Source: Ferrovibrio xuzhouensis
GTDB taxonomy: Bacteria; Pseudomonadota; Alphaproteobacteria; Ferrovibrionales; Ferrovibrionaceae
DNA length: 64,000 nucleotides
Reading direction: 5' to 3'
Assembly (NCBI RefSeq): GCF_042648965.1
Contig: NZ_JBHRYJ010000001.1
Location: 744,001-808,000, forward strand
Positions 1 through 8,609 of the stretch are shown here, in pieces (the first letter of the stretch is position 1; every line of letters starts with the position of its first letter). A program made the translations under genes and the position numbers. A model generated the notes under the pieces. That model was given only the letters and a program-made list of their open reading frames with translations. It was not told where the DNA came from and searched no databases.

Positions 1-347
1 TGCCGCTGACGCCGCAGACCCGCGGCATCATCTGCCGCCGCACCCTGTCGCTGCTGCCGCGCGGCGCCTATGTGATCAATGCCGCGCGCGGCGGCCATGT
101 GGTCGACGACGACCTGCTGCATGCGCTGGACAGCGACTGGCTGTCGGGCGCCACGCTGGATGTGTTCAACGAGGAGCCGCTGCGCGACGGCCATCCGTTC
201 TGGACCCACCCGAAGGTGACGGTGACGCCGCATAATGCCGCCGACAGCATTCCGGCCCATGTGGCGCCGCAGATCGTCGACAATATCCGCCGCCTGCAGA
301 CCGGCCAGCCGATCCTGCGGCTGGTGGATTACACGCGGGGCTACTAG
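1..347 (+). CDS. ghrA: Glyoxylate/hydroxypyruvate reductase A, C-terminal part (5' end outside window)
   Basis: C-terminal part of a D-2-hydroxyacid dehydrogenase that reduces glyoxylate or hydroxypyruvate with NAD(P)H in the cytoplasm. The frame is open from base 3. Family marks seen: the INAARGGHVVDDD segment with the substrate-binding arginine, the catalytic glutamate in FNEEPL, and the catalytic histidine in TPHNAA. The protein ends LVDYTRGY, like the usual LVD-x-x-RGY terminus of GhrA proteins. The Rossmann core and start codon lie upstream of the window. The next gene converges on it 22 bp away. The GhrA subgroup is favoured over other D-hydroxyacid dehydrogenases by the C-terminal tail; exact substrate is inference. 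Confidence 0.85.
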   Translation, partial: PLTPQTRGIICRRTLSLLPRGAYVINAARGGHVVDDDLLHALDSDWLSGATLDVFNEEPLRDGHPFWTHPKVTVTPHNAADSIPAHVAPQIVDNIRRLQTGQPILRLVDYTRGY

Positions 348-369
348 GGCCGGGCGCCGGACGGCGCCG

Positions 370-771
370 TTACTGCCACTTGCGGAAGACGTCGACGAAT
401 TTTTCCTCGCCGCAGGCGATGAAATAGCCGCGCAGCGAGCAGTTTTCGCTCTCACCAAGCCGGCGGCGCACCGCCTGCAGGGCCGGCAGCATCTCCTTGG
501 CGAGCTGCTTATCCTTGAAGCGCATCACCTCGCCCTCGGTGCGGGCACCGTCATAGAGCACGCCGATACTCTCTTCCGAGAGGATTTCGGGCCGCCGCTT
601 GATGTAGGTGTTAAGGCTTTTCAGGCCGCCGGTATTGCGGATGAAGGACTGGAAATTGCTGAGGCCGGTGATGCGCTTGTCGGGCGCCGCCTCTTCCTCG
701 TTGCAGCCTGCCAGCGGCAGCGCCAGCAGCACAAAACCCAGCACCGCAAGGCGCGCGACACGTCCCACCAT
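370..771 (-). CDS. Small hypothetical lipoprotein
   Basis: A 133-residue protein with a lipoprotein signal peptide: basic N-terminus (MVGRVAR), hydrophobic stretch and lipobox LPLAGC with the lipidated cysteine near residue 23. The start at 771 is chosen because GAGGGG sits 4-5 bases upstream and the signal peptide then begins properly; an in-frame ATG at 798 would add nine residues. The mature part is charged and probably helical, with two cysteines (ENCSLRGYFIACGEE) that could form a disulfide. No function recognised. It lies between convergent ghrA and co-oriented priA. Confidence 0.7.
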   Translation of the reverse strand: MVGRVARLAVLGFVLLALPLAGCNEEEAAPDKRITGLSNFQSFIRNTGGLKSLNTYIKRRPEILSEESIGVLYDGARTEGEVMRFKDKQLAKEMLPALQAVRRRLGESENCSLRGYFIACGEEKFVDVFRKWQ

Positions 772-843
772 TTTCCCCTCCACCCGGCCAGGACCCACAC
801 CCCACGCAGGGTCCTGTACGCGCGGAAGTTATCGGGGCTGGCT

Positions 844-3072
844 TCAGAGAAAGCTATAGGGATCGACATCCACGGCGCGTTTTACACCTGACGGTAGTTT
901 TGTTTTTGCCAGCCATTCGCGCAGCACGGCAGGCACATCGACATCCCGCGCCGCCCGCAGCAGCAGCCGTTCGCGGAACCGGCCGCGCAGGTAATGCAGC
1001 GGCGCCGGTGCCGGGCCCAGCACCTGCAGGCTGCGGCCCTCGCCGCGCGGCGCCGTGCGGGCAAGGTCGCGGGCGGCGGCCTGCACGGCGCCCTGGTCGG
1101 CGCCGCTGACAATGATCGCCGCCAGCCGGCCGAACGGCGGCATCAAGGCGCGCTGGCGTTCGGCCATCTCGGCGGCGATGAAGCCGGCGCCGTCATGGCG
1201 GCTGAGCGCGGCGATCACCGGATGCTCGGGCATGAAGCTCTGCAGCAGCACGCGACCGGGATGTTCGGCGCGGCCGGCACGGCCGGAGACCTGGGTCAGC
1301 AGCTGGTGGGTCCGTTCGGCGGCGCGCGGATCGCCGCCGGCCAGGCCGAGATCGGCATCGATCACACCGACCAGCGTCAGCAATGGGAAGTGATGACCCT
1401 TGGCGACGATCTGGGTACCGATCAGGATGTCGATCCCGCCGCTTTCCATCCGTTCCAGCATGTCGGAGATCTGGCGCGGCGTGTTCGCGGTATCCGACGC
1501 CATCACTGCCAGCCGCGCCTCGGGGAACAGCGCGGCGGCTTCTTCCGCCAGCCGCTCGACGCCGGGGCCGCAGGCCTTGAAATGGCCCTCGGCACCGCAG
1601 GCCGGGCAGGCCCTGGGCAGGCTTTGCTGATGACCGCAATGGTGGCATTGCAGGCGGCCGTGGCGGCGATGCTCGACCAGCCAGGCCGCACAGTTCGGAC
1701 ATTCGAGGCGATGGCCGCAGGCACCGCAGAGCGTCAGCGGCGCATAGCCGCGACGATTGAGGAACAGCATGGCCTGCTCGCCGCTGGCAATGGTGCCGGC
1801 CAGCGCGGTGACCAGGGCGGGAGAGAGGAAGCGCTGCGCCGGCAGCTTTTCCTTGCGCATGTCGATCACCGATACCGCCGGCAGCACGGCATCGCCATGG
1901 CGCTGCGGCAGCACGGCATGGGCATAGCGCCGGCGCGCCACGTTATGCAGGCTTTCCAGCGACGGCGTCGCCGAGGCGAGCACCACGGCGATGCCTTCCA
2001 GCTTGCCGCGCACCACCGCCATGTCGCGGGCGTTGTAGATCACGCCCTCTTCCTGCTTGTAGGAGCCGTCATGCTCCTCGTCGACGACGACGAGCCCGAG
2101 ATCGGCATAGGGCAGGAACAGCGCCGACCGCGCGCCAATCACCACCTTCGCCTCACCGCGACTGATCGCCCGCAAGGTCGCGGCGCGGCGGGCTTCGGTC
2201 ATTTCCGAATGCCAGGCCCAGGCCGGCGCGCCGAAGCGCTGTTCGAAGCGGTCGAGCGACTGCTGGGTCAGCGCGATTTCGGGCAGCAGCACCAGCGCCT
2301 GGCGGCCCAGCTTCAGCGCCGCGGCGATGGCCTCGTAATAGACCTCGGTCTTGCCGGCCCCGGTGACGCCTTCGAGCAGGGTCACCGAGAAATCGCGCGC
2401 GTCCACGGCGGCACACAGCGCGGCGGCCGCCTCGGCCTGGGCGGTATTGAGCTGGCGGCCCGGCCGCTGCCAGTCGGGCGGCGGCGGGGCACGAAACGCC
2501 GGCACCGCGGTGGCCGCCAGCGCGCCGAGTTCGACCAGCTTGCGCACCACCGCCGGCGACACGGCGGCGGCCTCGGCCAGTTCGGTGGCACTGAGCCCCG
2601 GCTGCGCGCCGGCAACCCGCAGCACGCGGTCGCGCTGTTCGCTCGGCCGCATCTCGACGGCGGCGCCCAGCGACAGCACCTGGCGTTCCGGCGGCGCCTC
2701 GATCAGGGCGCGCGGCTCCGGCAGGCACATCTTGAGCACCGCACCGGTCGGATTGAGCGTATAGCCCGCCACCCAGTCGACCAGCCGGCGTAGGGCCGTG
2801 CCCAATGGCGGCGCGTCGCAGCGGCGCAGCACCGCCTTTGCCACCTTGCCCGGCGGCAGCGGCTCGGCGGCGCCGTCCCAGACCACGCCGAGCAGCACCC
2901 GGGTACCGAACGGCACCTCGACGATATCGCCGGGCGCCAGCGGCGCAGCAGGACCCGGCCGGTAGCTGAACGGCTCGGCCAGCGGCAGCGGCAGCAGGAC
3001 CCGGACGAGGCCCCTGTCTTTGAGGGGGCCGCTGTCTTTGGGGGTGCCGGTATCGGAAGGAGCGGATGTCAA
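844..3072 (-). CDS. priA: Primosomal protein N' (replication restart helicase PriA)
   Basis: ATP-dependent 3'-5' DNA helicase that recognises stalled forks and reloads the replisome. Visible in order: the N-terminal DNA-binding region (VLLPLPLAEPFSYRPG), Walker A GVTGAGKTEVYY near residue 237, the DEEH Walker B of PriA near residue 330 (VVVDEEHDGSYKQ), then a zinc-binding insertion with eight cysteines in four pairs (CGACGH, CPNCAA, CHHCGH, CPACGAEG) near residues 445-503, and the helicase C domain. No ATG or GTG lies in a sensible place. TTG at 3072 gives 742 residues, matching the family, so I use it; the frame stays open further upstream but runs into the divergent fsa gene. Start uncertain, identity firm. 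Confidence 0.93.
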   Translation of the reverse strand: MTSAPSDTGTPKDSGPLKDRGLVRVLLPLPLAEPFSYRPGPAAPLAPGDIVEVPFGTRVLLGVVWDGAAEPLPPGKVAKAVLRRCDAPPLGTALRRLVDWVAGYTLNPTGAVLKMCLPEPRALIEAPPERQVLSLGAAVEMRPSEQRDRVLRVAGAQPGLSATELAEAAAVSPAVVRKLVELGALAATAVPAFRAPPPPDWQRPGRQLNTAQAEAAAALCAAVDARDFSVTLLEGVTGAGKTEVYYEAIAAALKLGRQALVLLPEIALTQQSLDRFEQRFGAPAWAWHSEMTEARRAATLRAISRGEAKVVIGARSALFLPYADLGLVVVDEEHDGSYKQEEGVIYNARDMAVVRGKLEGIAVVLASATPSLESLHNVARRRYAHAVLPQRHGDAVLPAVSVIDMRKEKLPAQRFLSPALVTALAGTIASGEQAMLFLNRRGYAPLTLCGACGHRLECPNCAAWLVEHRRHGRLQCHHCGHQQSLPRACPACGAEGHFKACGPGVERLAEEAAALFPEARLAVMASDTANTPRQISDMLERMESGGIDILIGTQIVAKGHHFPLLTLVGVIDADLGLAGGDPRAAERTHQLLTQVSGRAGRAEHPGRVLLQSFMPEHPVIAALSRHDGAGFIAAEMAERQRALMPPFGRLAAIIVSGADQGAVQAAARDLARTAPRGEGRSLQVLGPAPAPLHYLRGRFRERLLLRAARDVDVPAVLREWLAKTKLPSGVKRAVDVDPYSFL

Positions 3073-3181
3073 GGGCGCGTTACGGTGGCAGGGCCGGAGG
3101 GGATCGGATAATGTTAACCATGTGCATATAGCATCGCGACCGATTCGGGCAGCCATGTCATCGCCCACGGAGCTTAACCCT

Positions 3182-3847
3182 ATGAAATTTTTCGTCGATA
3201 CGGCCGATATTGCCGAGATTACCGAGCTGAACGACACCGGCCTGCTGGATGGCGTCACCACCAATCCGTCGCTGGTAGCCAAGACCGGCAAGGATTTCGT
3301 CGCCACGGTGAAGGAAATCTGCCGGCTGGTGAAAGGCCCGGTCTCGGCCGAGGTGACCGCCACCGACCACGAGACCATGCTGGCCGAGGGCCGCAAGCTG
3401 GCCGGCATCGCCACCAATATCGCGGTGAAGGTGCCGCTGACCATGGACGGGCTGAAGACCTGCAAGGTGCTCAGCGACGACGGCATCATGGTCAACGTCA
3501 CGCTGTGCTTCTCGCCCGCCCAGGCGATCCTCGCCGCCAAGGCCGGCGCCAGCTTCATCTCGCCCTTCGTCGGCCGGCTCGACGATATCGGCCATGACGG
3601 CATGGCCCTGATCGCCGACATCGTGCAGATCTACAACAACTACTCCGATTTCCAGACCGAGGTGCTGGTCGCCAGCATCCGCCACCCGATGCATGTGATC
3701 GAGGCCGCCAAGCTCGGCGCCGATGTCTGCACCGTGCCGCCTGCCGTGCTCAAGGCCCTGGTGAAACATCCGCTGACCGACAAGGGGCTCGACGCCTTCC
3801 TGGCCGACTGGAAGAAGACCGGCCAGAGCATCCTCGGAGGCAACTGA
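3182..3847 (+). CDS. fsa: Fructose-6-phosphate aldolase / transaldolase-like protein
   Basis: A 221-residue TIM-barrel class I aldolase of the FSA/TalC small transaldolase family, acting in cytoplasmic sugar-phosphate metabolism. Marks: N-terminal MKFFVDTADIAEI, the GVTTNPSL motif, and the Schiff-base lysine in NIAVKVPLT. Length is typical. The start at 3182 has GGAG upstream and matches the conserved N-terminus; an in-frame ATG at 3155 would add nine non-conserved residues. It is divergent from priA and its stop overlaps the start of the DUF484 gene by one base, so the two are translationally coupled. True transaldolase versus F6P aldolase activity cannot be decided here. Confidence 0.9.
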   Translation: MKFFVDTADIAEITELNDTGLLDGVTTNPSLVAKTGKDFVATVKEICRLVKGPVSAEVTATDHETMLAEGRKLAGIATNIAVKVPLTMDGLKTCKVLSDDGIMVNVTLCFSPAQAILAAKAGASFISPFVGRLDDIGHDGMALIADIVQIYNNYSDFQTEVLVASIRHPMHVIEAAKLGADVCTVPPAVLKALVKHPLTDKGLDAFLADWKKTGQSILGGN

Positions 3848-4569
3848 TGGCCGACCACAGCGCACCGGCCGCCGCCCCGGCCGATCTCGTCTCGCTCCAC
3901 GAGGCCGAAGTGGTGGCCTGGCTGAAACAGCATCCCGACCTGCTGCTGCGTCATCCCGATCTGTGCGACATCCTGCAGCCGCCGGAACGCCGCAGCGGCG
4001 ACAATGTCGTCGACCTGCAGCGCTTCATGGTACAGCGCCTGCAGGGCGCGCTGGCGCGCGCCTCCAATGTCGGCAACGAACTGCTGGATGCCAGCCGGCA
4101 GAACCTGTCGGCGACCCAGCGCGTGCATGCCGCCGTGCTCATGCTGCTCGAGGCCGGAAACTTCGAGCATATGATCCACATGGCGACCCAGGACTGGACC
4201 GACCTGCTGGAGGTCGATGTCATCAGCCTCTGCGTCGAGGGCGACCCCGAGCGCATGCAGGAGATCGCCACCGGCGGCGTCGTCATACTGCCGAACGGCG
4301 CCATCGACACCCTGCTCGGCGCCCTGCCGGCGCTGGCCCGCGACCAGACCGAGGCCGCCGAGTGGCTCTACGGCCCGGCCGCCAGCCTGGTGCGTTCAGA
4401 TGCGCTGGCGCGGCTCGATTTCGGCCCGACCGCGCCGCAGGCCATGCTGGCGCTCGGTTCGCGCGAGGCCGACAAGTTCCAACCCAACCAGGGCACCGAG
4501 CTGCTGCAGTTCCTCGCCGGCGTGCTCGGCCGTTCGGTGCGCGCATGGCTCGACCTGCCGCAGCCCTGA
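3847..4569 (+). CDS. DUF484 family protein
   Basis: A 240-residue cytoplasmic protein of the DUF484 family, GAF-like, commonly encoded just before xerC in proteobacteria. Seen: the N-terminal VVAWLKQHPDLLLRHPDL motif that defines the family, a helical linker (NVVDLQRFMVQRLQ), then a GAF-like C-terminal half. It overlaps fsa by one base (TGATG) and its end overlaps the presumed xerC start, so the three genes form a tight operon. The molecular role is unknown; the genomic link to xerC is family knowledge, not proof of function. Confidence 0.88.
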   Translation: MADHSAPAAAPADLVSLHEAEVVAWLKQHPDLLLRHPDLCDILQPPERRSGDNVVDLQRFMVQRLQGALARASNVGNELLDASRQNLSATQRVHAAVLMLLEAGNFEHMIHMATQDWTDLLEVDVISLCVEGDPERMQEIATGGVVILPNGAIDTLLGALPALARDQTEAAEWLYGPAASLVRSDALARLDFGPTAPQAMLALGSREADKFQPNQGTELLQFLAGVLGRSVRAWLDLPQP

Positions 4570-5537
4570 CCGACGGCACGACAGCAGAAGAAGAACGCCT
4601 GCCGTTCTTCCTCGCCGCCGACGATGTGAAGGCGGCCGCCGAAGCCTGGTATCGCTGGCTGAAGAAGGAAAAACGCTTCGCCTTGCATACCTTGCGCGCC
4701 TACGGCCAGGACCTCGCCGGCTTCCTCGCCTTCCTGGCCGAGCACCTCGGCAATGCCGCCACGCTCGACGACCTGCGCGGCCTGCGCCAGAGTGATTTCC
4801 GCGCCTACCTGAGCCGCCGGCGCAACGACGGCCTCGCCGCCACCTCGCTGGCGCGCAGCCTCAGTGCCGTGCGCAGTTTTTTCCGCCGCCTGCAGCGCGA
4901 CGGGCTGGTCGACAATGCCGCCGCCAACCTGATCCGCACGCCGAAACGGCCGCACAGCCTGCCCAAGCCGCTCAGCGTCGCCGCCGCCGAACAGATGATC
5001 GAGACGGTCGACAGTGCCGATGCCGCGCCCTGGCTGCAGGCGCGTGATACGGCGATCCTGACCCTGCTGTGGGGCGCCGGCCTGCGGCTCGGCGAGGCGC
5101 TGGGCCTCAACGGCGACCAGAGTCCGCAGGGCGACAGCCTGACCGTCACCGGCAAGGGCAACAAACAGCGCATCGTGCCCATCCTGCCTGTCGTGCGCGA
5201 CGCGATCGCGACTTACGTGAAGCTCTGTCCCTGGCCGATCGCCGCCGGCACGCCGCTGTTCTACGGCGCGCGCGGCAAGCGGCTCGATCCCGCCATCGTG
5301 CAGAAGGCGATGCGCGACGCGCGCCGGGCATTGGGTCTGCCTGAAACGGCAACGCCCCATGCGCTGCGGCACAGCTTCGCCACGCATCTGCTGGCCGCCG
5401 GCGGCGACCTGCGCACTATCCAGGAACTGCTTGGCCATGCCTCGCTGGCCACCACCCAGCGCTATACCGAGGTGGATGCCGAGGCCCTGCTCAACGTCTA
5501 TAAAAACGCCCACCCGCGGGCGCGGGCGGGCGTCTAG
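4566..5537 (+). CDS. xerC: Tyrosine recombinase XerC
   Basis: Site-specific tyrosine recombinase which, with XerD and FtsK, resolves chromosome dimers at dif. The N-terminal SAM-like core-binding domain (WYRWLKKEKRFALHTLRAYGQDLAGF) is followed by the catalytic domain with the full set: Arg in GLRLGEALG, Lys in GKGNKQRI, HxxR in PHALRHSF, His in LGHASLATTQ and the nucleophile Tyr in RYTEVDAEALL. There is no ATG in the right place. CTG at 4566, overlapping the DUF484 stop, would give MTDG-like N-terminus and 323 residues; GTG at 4626 is the alternative. It is the housekeeping Xer, not a phage integrase, judging by its operon context. Its 3' end contains the terminator of the opposite gene. Confidence 0.92.
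   Translation: MTDGTTAEEERLPFFLAADDVKAAAEAWYRWLKKEKRFALHTLRAYGQDLAGFLAFLAEHLGNAATLDDLRGLRQSDFRAYLSRRRNDGLAATSLARSLSAVRSFFRRLQRDGLVDNAAANLIRTPKRPHSLPKPLSVAAAEQMIETVDSADAAPWLQARDTAILTLLWGAGLRLGEALGLNGDQSPQGDSLTVTGKGNKQRIVPILPVVRDAIATYVKLCPWPIAAGTPLFYGARGKRLDPAIVQKAMRDARRALGLPETATPHALRHSFATHLLAAGGDLRTIQELLGHASLATTQRYTEVDAEALLNVYKNAHPRARAGV
5502..5532 (-). terminator. Intrinsic terminator of the PhoX-like gene, inside xerC
   Basis: An 11-bp stem (CGCCCACCCGC / GCGGGCGGGCG, one wobble pair, 4-base loop) followed on the minus strand by five T residues. It lies 16 bases past the stop of the leftward phosphatase gene, within the last codons of xerC. Confidence 0.75.
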
Positions 5538-5547
5538 TCCCAGATGA

Positions 5548-7533
5548 TCAGCTCGCCGCCGGCAGGCCGGTGAGATAGCCGACCGCGCCGCCGAGCTTGC
5601 CCCGGGCATCGGCGTAATTGGCGCGGATGATCGGATCGAGCGTCTCGTAGACCTTCACATGCAGGCCGCCGGTGACCTTGCCATCGGCGGCCTTCTTCAG
5701 CTCCCAGTCGGCGGCATGCTGGAAGTTGCTCATGATGTAGGTGAAGCCGTTGATGTCGTCGGCCGCCTGCAGGCCGGTCGATTCCGCGCCGGACGGCGCC
5801 GACATGATGCGCGACAGCTGCCTGGTGTCGACGTTGAAGGCCCACAGGAAGTTGTTGACGTGCAGGCCACTGTCCTCGCCGATGAACAAAGTGCGCAGCT
5901 TCTCGGAGAACTTGATGTTGTCCGGATTGCCGATCCTGTCCGGATGGGCAAGGTTGCCGAGCGCATCCGGCGCCTTCAGGTCCTCGCCGACCAGTTCGGG
6001 CACGGCGGCCATATGCACCGGCACCCACTCGCTGTGGATCGCGGCACCGGCATCGTCCTTCTGGCCACCACGCAGCGTATGGGCATAGACGGCACCGGCA
6101 TTTGGCCCTTCGACCGAGATGCCGCCGGAACCGTCGGTCATCGCCTTCTGGATATAGCTCATCGCCGAATAGGCGATCTTGTCCTTCACGTTGACGGTGG
6201 TGCCTTCCATCTTGGTGAAGCCGAGGCTGCCGCCCTTGAACGCCGCATAGCGGTGGGTTTCGAGGAAGGCGGCGGCCTTCTCCTGGCCCGGCTTGAACTT
6301 CACCCAGTTCGGCTTGCCGCCGAACGGAATCTTCGTATAGCCGGCATCCTGCGGATCGGCCGTCTTCACATCGGCGATATCGGCAATGGTCAGCCTGTCG
6401 GCCAGCGCCCGGATCTCGGCGCTGGTGGCATGGCCGAGCTTGATCCAGCTCAGGTCCGCCGAACCGCCATTGGCGGCCGTCTTCTGATGCCATTTCGCCA
6501 CATAGAGCGTGCCGGCGCTGAGGTCACGGGCCTTGTCGGCCACGAACATGAACAGGCCGCCGTTGGTGGCATCGTCTCCCATCAGCGCGGTGCGTTCGTC
6601 CGGCATCATCTGCACCAGCTCGTGCGAGATGCGGCCCATGCAGAAATGCTTCTTGATGCTGCCGGTGCCATCGGCATGCACGGTGATTTCCGGCAGGTGG
6701 CCGTAATGATAAGGATTGGCCTTCTGCGGATCGCCGTAGAGATTCTGGCTGAAGCCGTGGAAGCGCTTGTCGCCGGCGACGGCGGCTGCGTCGGGTTCGT
6801 ATTCCTCGCTCGACAGATGGGTCCCCCACGGCGACAGGCTGGCGCCGCAGGTGATCCACAGGCCATGCACCGACGAGGTATCGACGACCGAATATTTCAC
6901 CAGCTTGAGGTGGCCGCTGGCCTTGTCCTGGTCCAGCGTGAGTACGGCGACCGGCGAGGGCAGCTGGGCATACATGTTCGCGCCGGCGGCATTCTCGCTG
7001 GTGTATTCGAACTGCACCACGGCGAAAACCGTATTGCCGTGCACGCCCTTGACGGCCGGCTTGGCCAGCTTGATCAGGCTCATGCCGTCCGGGCAGTCGG
7101 AGAAGAACTGCGGCTTGGTCGGCTGCGGCGACGAGGCATCGAGGATCGGCTTGCCGGCGATGTCGTAATAGCCGCCGGCAAGCACCAGGCCGCCCTTGCC
7201 GTCCGGCACCATCTGGCCGGTGACGAAGAACGGCTGATAGGCAAGCTGGAAGGCTTTCGTGCTGCCGTCCGCATAGGTGACCGCCATGCTGGAGCCGACC
7301 GTGGTCGATGCCATGGCAGCCGGATTGTCGAGACCCGGTGCCGGCATCGAGACGAAATGTGCCGCCTTCGCCGCCGTCTTGGCCATGGCGCCGGTCGCGA
7401 CCAGCAGGCCGGCCGAGCCGGCCATCAGCGAGGAGGCGACGGGCAGCAGCGGGATGCTGGCGACCATCTTCAGGGCATCACGGCGCGAGGCGGTCCGCGG
7501 GGCGGTGGTCGGTTTTGCGGTCTGGGTCGTCAT
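5548..7533 (-). CDS. PhoX-family (DUF839) phosphatase, Tat-exported
   Basis: A 661-residue protein of the PhoX/DUF839 family: calcium- and iron-dependent alkaline phosphatases folded as beta-propellers and exported folded to the periplasm. The N-terminus carries a twin-arginine signal (SRRDALKMVAS, residues 16-26) and a hydrophobic core ending near ATGAMA. Family segments seen: GLWITCGASLSPWGTHLSSEE with the cysteine of the metal centre, GRISHELVQMMPDERTALMGDD, and a C-terminal SGLHVNNFLWAFN segment. The start at 7533 has GGAG about seven bases upstream; an upstream in-frame ATG at 7554 is less likely. Phosphatase activity is inferred from family. Confidence 0.85.
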   Translation of the reverse strand: MTTQTAKPTTAPRTASRRDALKMVASIPLLPVASSLMAGSAGLLVATGAMAKTAAKAAHFVSMPAPGLDNPAAMASTTVGSSMAVTYADGSTKAFQLAYQPFFVTGQMVPDGKGGLVLAGGYYDIAGKPILDASSPQPTKPQFFSDCPDGMSLIKLAKPAVKGVHGNTVFAVVQFEYTSENAAGANMYAQLPSPVAVLTLDQDKASGHLKLVKYSVVDTSSVHGLWITCGASLSPWGTHLSSEEYEPDAAAVAGDKRFHGFSQNLYGDPQKANPYHYGHLPEITVHADGTGSIKKHFCMGRISHELVQMMPDERTALMGDDATNGGLFMFVADKARDLSAGTLYVAKWHQKTAANGGSADLSWIKLGHATSAEIRALADRLTIADIADVKTADPQDAGYTKIPFGGKPNWVKFKPGQEKAAAFLETHRYAAFKGGSLGFTKMEGTTVNVKDKIAYSAMSYIQKAMTDGSGGISVEGPNAGAVYAHTLRGGQKDDAGAAIHSEWVPVHMAAVPELVGEDLKAPDALGNLAHPDRIGNPDNIKFSEKLRTLFIGEDSGLHVNNFLWAFNVDTRQLSRIMSAPSGAESTGLQAADDINGFTYIMSNFQHAADWELKKAADGKVTGGLHVKVYETLDPIIRANYADARGKLGGAVGYLTGLPAAS

Positions 7534-7695
7534 GGGGGGCTCCGGAGTAAGCAATCGCGCGCAGCTGAGTCGCGCGGCGCCATGCTAGCCTTGGATTATG
7601 ACAATTATGCTCTGCCCCCAGCTGCCCTCTGCTTTGCCCCGATGGCCGTTCCTGTCATACTGGCGCCGCCCCGCCCGCCGCCGACCGAGACGACC

Positions 7696-8463
7696 ATGAC
7701 GCACCGCCGGATTCTGCGCCGTGTCCTGATCCTGCTGGCCCTGCTGGTGACCCTGCCGCTGCTGGCCAGCGGCGTGTCGGTCGCCACCCAGGAGCATCCG
7801 CACTGGTCGGCCAGCCGCTGGGACAGCACCGGCCTCGCCCCCGATCCCGCCATCACGCCGGATGCCGTGGTGCAGGTCTATGCCGCCCGGCTGTGGGGCT
7901 GGCGCGGCGTCTTTGCCGTGCACACCTGGATCGTCGCAAAGCCCGCCGGCGCCCGGCAGTATACCCGCTATGAGGTGGTCGGCTGGGGCCGGCCGGCGCT
8001 GCGGGTCAGCAACCGGATTCCCGATGGCTACTGGGCCGGCAACCCGCCCGCCCTGCTGCGCGACATCCGCGGCCCGGCCGCCGCGGCGCTGATCCCGCGG
8101 ATCGCGGCAGCGGCGGCAGGCTACGCCGACCGTGAGGATTACATCACCTGGCCCGGCCCCAATTCGAACAGCTTCACGGCGCATGTCGCCCGTGAGCTTC
8201 CCGAACTCGGCCTGCAGCTGCCGCCGACCGCCATCGGCAAGGACTGGCTCGGCACCGGCCGCCTGCTCGCCCCGGCGCCGAGCGGCACCGGCTGGCAGGT
8301 CTCGCTGTTCGGTCTCGCCGGCGTTACCGTGGCCATGCGCGAGGGACTGGAGCTGAACCTGCTCGGCCTGACCATCGGGATCGATATCCTGCATCCGGCG
8401 GTGAAATTGCCGGGCCTCGGCCGGCTCGGGCTGCCGCTCGCGCCCGGCGAAACCACCGGTTGA
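7696..8463 (+). CDS. DUF3750 family protein, membrane-anchored
   Basis: A 255-residue protein with a basic N-terminus and one hydrophobic segment (LILLALLVTLPLLASGV, about residues 10-28), so anchored or exported with most of the chain periplasmic. The DUF3750 hallmark WPGPNSNSF followed by LPPTAIGKDWLG is present near residues 153-190. The ATG at 7696 starts the signal-like segment directly. Divergent from the phosphatase gene. Function of the family is unknown. Confidence 0.8.
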   Translation: MTHRRILRRVLILLALLVTLPLLASGVSVATQEHPHWSASRWDSTGLAPDPAITPDAVVQVYAARLWGWRGVFAVHTWIVAKPAGARQYTRYEVVGWGRPALRVSNRIPDGYWAGNPPALLRDIRGPAAAALIPRIAAAAAGYADREDYITWPGPNSNSFTAHVARELPELGLQLPPTAIGKDWLGTGRLLAPAPSGTGWQVSLFGLAGVTVAMREGLELNLLGLTIGIDILHPAVKLPGLGRLGLPLAPGETTG

Positions 8464-8496
8464 GCTTCACAGATGCGTTATCCATGCATCGACCTG

Positions 8497-8573
8497 ATAC
8501 ACCGGGGTGTTACACTGCATCCGCGCCGGACGTGTTAGCCATACTGCATGCCGCGCCGGGCCATACACCGGGG
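8497..8573 (+). promoter_or_regulatory. Direct repeats upstream of the bufferin operon
   Basis: The 146-base gap before bufA holds two pairs of direct repeats: ATACACCGGGG at 8497-8507 and 8563-8573, and ACTGCATCCGCGCCGG at 8514-8529 with ACTGCATGCCGCGCCGG at 8543-8559 (one inserted base). Their place just before a stress-type operon suggests a regulatory region; no sigma-70 boxes are clear. In Caulobacter bufferin operons are driven by an ECF sigma factor, but I cannot assign its boxes here. Confidence 0.4.
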
Positions 8574-8609
8574 CGGCAGTATCGACGACACATCCATCAG
8601 GAGCCTCTC

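Noticed and set aside
353..368. GGCGCC-GGAC-GGCGCC hairpin between ghrA and the lipoprotein gene
   Set aside because: Only 6 bp, no T run on either strand; too weak to call a terminator.
994..2793. 599-codon open frame opposite priA, and similar long antisense frames in other genes (5659-8463, 11598-13451, 17052-18899, 46175-48694)
   Set aside because: In high-GC DNA the opposite strand of real genes stays open. These have Arg/Gly/His-rich low-complexity products, no family motifs and lie over clear genes.
4566..5537. Phage integrase for the prophage
   Set aside because: It is 35 kb away, in the fsa-DUF484 operon, and has XerC features; it is the housekeeping recombinase.
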